Assembly: GCA_942491975.1 (NCBI GenBank)
Contig: CALOCY010000004.1
Span: 62,001-126,000, forward strand
Direction of reading: 5' to 3'
Length of the DNA: 64,000 nucleotides
Source: CALOCY01 sp942491975
Lineage (GTDB): Bacteria; Bacteroidota; Bacteroidia; Bacteroidales; Prolixibacteraceae
Each line of letters starts with the position of its first letter. Position 1 is the first letter of the stretch. The notes under the pieces were generated by a model. It saw only the letters and a program-made list of their open reading frames with translations. It was not told the origin of the DNA and searched no databases. The position numbers and the translations under genes are program-made. Shown in pieces: positions 61,506-64,000 of this stretch.

Positions 61506-61791
61506 ACCTGAGTTCGACTTAAGAATTTTTTTCTAACATATTTGATAATAAGCATTTTAAATAAAAAACTTTTGTTCGTGAGTCGCCAAAATTGCGCGAT
61601 GCGGGCTAATTGGTTACATTGAAAATGTAAACAGCTTTATTTTGGCTTGATTTTTCTTTGCTTCGTTTCTTTTCATCTAAGGAAAAGAAATGAAGGGGGC
61701 TTGGGGCTTTGCCCTATTTGCTCAGCAAATTAACAACTTAACACATTTTTCAAACATTTTGAATACAACTATTTTATAATCGAACTCAGGT
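61506..61791 (+). mobile_element. MITE, copy 2, with TATCA target duplication
   Basis: 286 bp, same orientation as copy 1. ACCTGAGTTCGA and TCGAACTCAGGT at the ends, with TATCA at 61501-61505 and again at 61792-61796. The different target duplications of the two copies show that they inserted independently. Confidence 0.9.
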
Positions 61792-61905
61792 TATCAGGCT
61801 TACTTACCTGTTGATGAACGACAGGTCGGCGTTTTTGCCCAACCCGGCAAACCACGCATATGGGGCATTAGATTGTCTGCAAAGCTTTAATTTTTGTTGT
61901 AAGAT

Positions 61906-62050
61906 AGAGGTTGTCCCAAAAGTATAAAAATGATCATTCAGTTGCTTTGTGGACTTTGTGCCTTCTTTGTGAAACTTTGTGGTTCAATAATCTATAAAAG
62001 ATAACCACGAAGAACACCAAGTACACACAAAGACTTTTTGGACAGCCTCT
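61906..62050 (-). mobile_element. MITE-like element, AGAGGTTGTCCCAAAA ends
   Basis: 145 bp. AGAGGTTGTCCCAAAA at 61906-61921 pairs with the right end TTTTTGGACAGCCTCT (mostly). Its reverse complement matches the element at 47937-48092 in several blocks (TTGTGTGTACTTGGTGTTCT, TTATTGAACCACAAAG). It ends 8 nt before the osmC-type gene stop codon. No target duplication recognised. Confidence 0.65.
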
Positions 62051-62057
62051 TCTGCAA

Positions 62058-62462
62058 TTACCAATTAAACCGGATCGTCTGTTTCAAACTGGGATGCAGG
62101 CTCAACGGTACGGGGCTGGAGCCGGCTACACTTTCAATAAGCCGTTTTTCATCTTCGGCATACTTCTTTTTCGGAAAATGAAACTCCACTACCACTTCAG
62201 CCACCCGGCGGGGATCATTGGCCATAATTTTTGTGACCTCCACTTCTGTTCCCGTAATGTCGATATCATTATCACGGGCTTTAATACCCATAATGGTCAT
62301 AATACAACTGCCCAATGATGCGGCCAGCATATCAGTAGGTGAAAAATATTGGCCTTTTCCCTGATTATCACAGGGAGCATCGGTAATTAATTTGTTGCCT
62401 GATTGCAAATGCTCACACTCGGTACGTAAATCGCCTAAATACGTTGTTTTTATGGTTGCCAT
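62058..62462 (-). CDS. OsmC-family protein lacking the second cysteine
   Basis: 134 residues. ATIKTTYLGDLRTECEHLQSG and FSPTDMLAASLGSCIMTIMG match OsmC/Ohr-like proteins, with the peroxidatic-type Cys53 in GSC. The second family cysteine, expected in a CPV.LSLHP motif, is Ser116 (GSSPVPLSLHP). Ohr and OsmC use two cysteines to reduce organic peroxides, so this version may not be a peroxidase. Upstream, CAAATCTA at 62494-62501 is a -7 box on the minus strand. Confidence 0.85.
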   Translation of the reverse strand: MATIKTTYLGDLRTECEHLQSGNKLITDAPCDNQGKGQYFSPTDMLAASLGSCIMTIMGIKARDNDIDITGTEVEVTKIMANDPRRVAEVVVEFHFPKKKYAEDEKRLIESVAGSSPVPLSLHPSLKQTIRFNW

Positions 62463-62493
62463 AATTCTTTGTTTTTATCTGTAAGTTAGATTA

Positions 62494-62501
62494 CAAATCT
62501 A
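62494..62501 (-). promoter_or_regulatory. -7 promoter box of the OsmC-family gene
   Basis: Minus strand reads TAGATTTG, matching TAnnTTTG, about 32 nt before the start codon. Confidence 0.45.
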
Positions 62502-62627
62502 TGAAACAGGAATGGTGATTCCAATTATTCATCAGGGATAAAACATGCATATCCCATGTTCAAAATTCCCAAAATCTTTTAACTTCGCATTTGGATAATT
62601 TCTCAATACAACTAAAAAACAACAGTT

Positions 62628-63233
62628 ATGTTTTCAGGAATAGTAGAAGGTATGGGAACCGTGGTAAAACTGGAAAAAGACCAGGAAAACCTGCACATTA
62701 CCATGGAATGCCCATTTGTACATGAGTTGAAAATCGATCAAAGCGTATCACACAACGGCGTTTGCCTCACGGTAGTAGATGTAACCGAAACTACTTATAC
62801 GGTAACTGCCATTCTCGAGACATTGGAAAAAACCAATTTGGGATTGCTTGAAATAGGTTCGAAGGCAAACCTGGAACGTAGCATGCCTATGAACGGACGC
62901 CTCGACGGACATATTGTGCAAGGACATGTCGACCAAACAGCCGTATGTGTTGATGTAAAAGAAGCCGATGGAAGTTGGTATTATACATTCGAGTATGTTT
63001 TTGACAAGGCCATGGCTAAAAAAGGATACATGACCGTTGAAAAAGGGTCGGTGTCGGTCAATGGCGTTTCATTAACTGTAGTTAACTCTACCGACAATAC
63101 CTTTCAGGTAGCCATTATTCCGTATACACAGGAGTTCACCAATTTTCACACTTTCAAAAAAGGAACAGTGGTGAACCTTGAGTTTGATATTATTGGCAAA
63201 TACCTGAGCAAAATGATGAGTTACGCCGATTAA
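62628..63233 (+). CDS. ribE: Riboflavin synthase alpha chain
   Basis: 201 residues, two tandem lumazine-binding repeats. MFSGIVEGMGTV and the SHNGVCLTVVDV / SVNGVSLTVVNS pair mark the two halves, and GRLDGHIVQGHVDQ is the inter-repeat signature. Dismutates two 6,7-dimethyl-8-ribityllumazine molecules to riboflavin. The ribosome site is weak. No other rib genes are adjacent. Confidence 0.96.
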   Translation: MFSGIVEGMGTVVKLEKDQENLHITMECPFVHELKIDQSVSHNGVCLTVVDVTETTYTVTAILETLEKTNLGLLEIGSKANLERSMPMNGRLDGHIVQGHVDQTAVCVDVKEADGSWYYTFEYVFDKAMAKKGYMTVEKGSVSVNGVSLTVVNSTDNTFQVAIIPYTQEFTNFHTFKKGTVVNLEFDIIGKYLSKMMSYAD

Positions 63234-63367
63234 GTAAGACCGAAGTTGAGCATTGAGAATCAAGAGTCAAAATCAAGACAAAAGATCATCTGTTTTTAGG
63301 AGGATAAACACAATATTTTATGCAAAATATATAGCGATTTTCAATAAAAATTTCTGTCAGACAAAAC

Positions 63368-63406
63368 AGTGGGCGGGAATCACGTCTGGAGTACCCGCCG
63401 CACTAT
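63368..63406 (+). terminator. Possible hairpin after ribE
   Basis: GTGGGCGGG pairs with CCCGCCGCAC (one bulge) around a 14-nt loop, roughly 140 nt after the ribE stop. No clean T run follows, so its function is uncertain. Confidence 0.35.
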
Positions 63407-63460
63407 TTTACACATATATACATGCAATTTATTTATCATTATTTTCTTTCTCTTCTTTGG

Positions 63461-64000
63461 TTATACCTTTTTAAAAATTCCTCCTTTTTCTTTTTTCAAA
63501 GCTTCCAAATCTGTAATTTTAAATGAGTCAAAGAATGTTTGATATTTTGATGCGTCAACACTCCCATTTGGAGCATATACAGTCAAAACAATAAAGGTTT
63601 CATTTATTAATATGCACTTTAAATGGTTAACTCCCATACTATAATCTGTATGAGTATATAGTAGTGTTGATGCAGGATATATTTCATTTATCTTCTGTTC
63701 CGTCTTTTCCTTAACGTTAAGCATCTGTTTTGTTAAATATTTTTCAATCTGTGTATCCAAAGCCGTCTTCTGATCTTTTGTCATTATGTTCATTGGCTTT
63801 CGGTAAATCTCTATCATATAAACGACCTCATTATTTGTATCTTCATTTATGACACCTTCGTAAAGCTTATAATCTGTCCGTTGAAGATCTTCCATAACGC
63901 ATGGAGTGGTTAACTCAAACATTCCATTGTCTGACTTAAAGGTATAATCTGTATTTTGAAAACTACAAATCACCAACCATGAAATAATTAATAAAAAGTT
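63461..64000 (-). CDS. Secreted or lipoprotein-like hypothetical protein (5' end outside window)
   Basis: At least 179 residues; the frame is open through the window edge, so the start is beyond it. The upstream part reads NFLLIISWLVICSFQNTDY, a hydrophobic signal-peptide core followed by Cys, possibly a lipobox, though Ile just before the Cys is atypical. The rest has SDNGMFELTTPCVMED near its start and a region predicted as mixed alpha/beta with IEKYLTKQML. I do not recognise the family. It is convergent with ribE. Confidence 0.6.
   Translation of the reverse strand, partial: NFLLIISWLVICSFQNTDYTFKSDNGMFELTTPCVMEDLQRTDYKLYEGVINEDTNNEVVYMIEIYRKPMNIMTKDQKTALDTQIEKYLTKQMLNVKEKTEQKINEIYPASTLLYTHTDYSMGVNHLKCILINETFIVLTVYAPNGSVDASKYQTFFDSFKITDLEALKKEKGGIFKKV

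Noticed and set aside
63253..63474. 73-codon plus-strand frame after ribE
   Set aside because: Low complexity, covers a hairpin and overlaps the end of the minus-strand gene at 63461; no family.

Overview
The window is a contiguous piece of a Bacteroidota chromosome, most likely a T9SS-bearing member of the Bacteroidia (for example a Marinilabiliales-type marine or sediment organism; the rank is inference). The evidence is the LpxC-FabZ fusion, proteins with type IX secretion sorting domains, the split methylmalonyl-CoA mutase, weak Shine-Dalgarno signals, and many upstream regions carrying the TAnnTTTG -7 box (several with TTTG 19-20 nt upstream) that is the known sigma-ABfr promoter of this phylum. 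I found no rRNA, tRNA, CRISPR array or prophage.

Layout. 1-6 kb: end of a saccharopine dehydrogenase-like gene, an orphan ACP-like protein, kbl, queG, the Fe-S assembly genes sufT-like and sufE, and a secreted T9SS protein. 6-11 kb: methylmalonyl-CoA mutase large and small subunits with a four-helix-bundle gene between them. 11.6-14.3 kb: sirtuin, UbiX-type prenyltransferase, transaldolase-family protein. 14.5-19.2 kb: the rimP-nusA-infB operon on the minus strand, with a leader hairpin. 19.3-24 kb: HD phosphohydrolase, lpxD, lpxC-fabZ, lpxA (lipid A synthesis). 24.5-31.2 kb: thiL, then sufB-(four-helix-bundle gene)-sufC-sufD-sufS. 31.3-33.4 kb: a small AT-rich accessory patch with an AAA ATPase of the DUF4143 type and a YefM-YoeB toxin-antitoxin pair. 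33.5-37.8 kb: U32-family RNA-hydroxylation protein, cold-shock protein, ABC-F ATPase. 38.3-42.7 kb: a four-gene secreted module (small T9SS protein, two fibre-like paralogues, one ending in an apparently permuted phage tail-collar domain, and a subtilisin-CUB protease). 43.2-48.7 kb: a complete pyruvate/2-oxoacid dehydrogenase operon (E1a, E1b, E2, E3) followed by a short lipoate ligase-like gene. 48.8-64 kb: aspS, tadA, deoD, M28 peptidase, transglutaminase-like lipoprotein, dnaE, trxA, a glycosyltransferase, a DUF58 protein, an OsmC protein, riboflavin synthase and a truncated lipoprotein-like gene.

The most interesting non-coding content is a set of small repeat families: two near-identical ~287-bp MITEs with 12-bp terminal inverted repeats and perfect 5-bp target duplications (59125-59411 and 61506-61791); a second MITE-like group with GAGGTTGTCYC-type ends (29801, 47937, 61906); clusters of REP-like palindromes (11485, 42926, 48759); and a duplicated ~130-bp intergenic unit at 24.0-24.4 kb. 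Two four-helix-bundle genes sit inside otherwise conserved operons and have inverted-repeat flanks. Regulatory structures visible by eye include a YefM-YoeB operator with two TGTACA cores 12 bp apart, a perfect hairpin in the rimP leader, a terminator/promoter overlap ahead of lpxC, and an 11-bp inverted repeat bracketing the AAA ATPase promoter.
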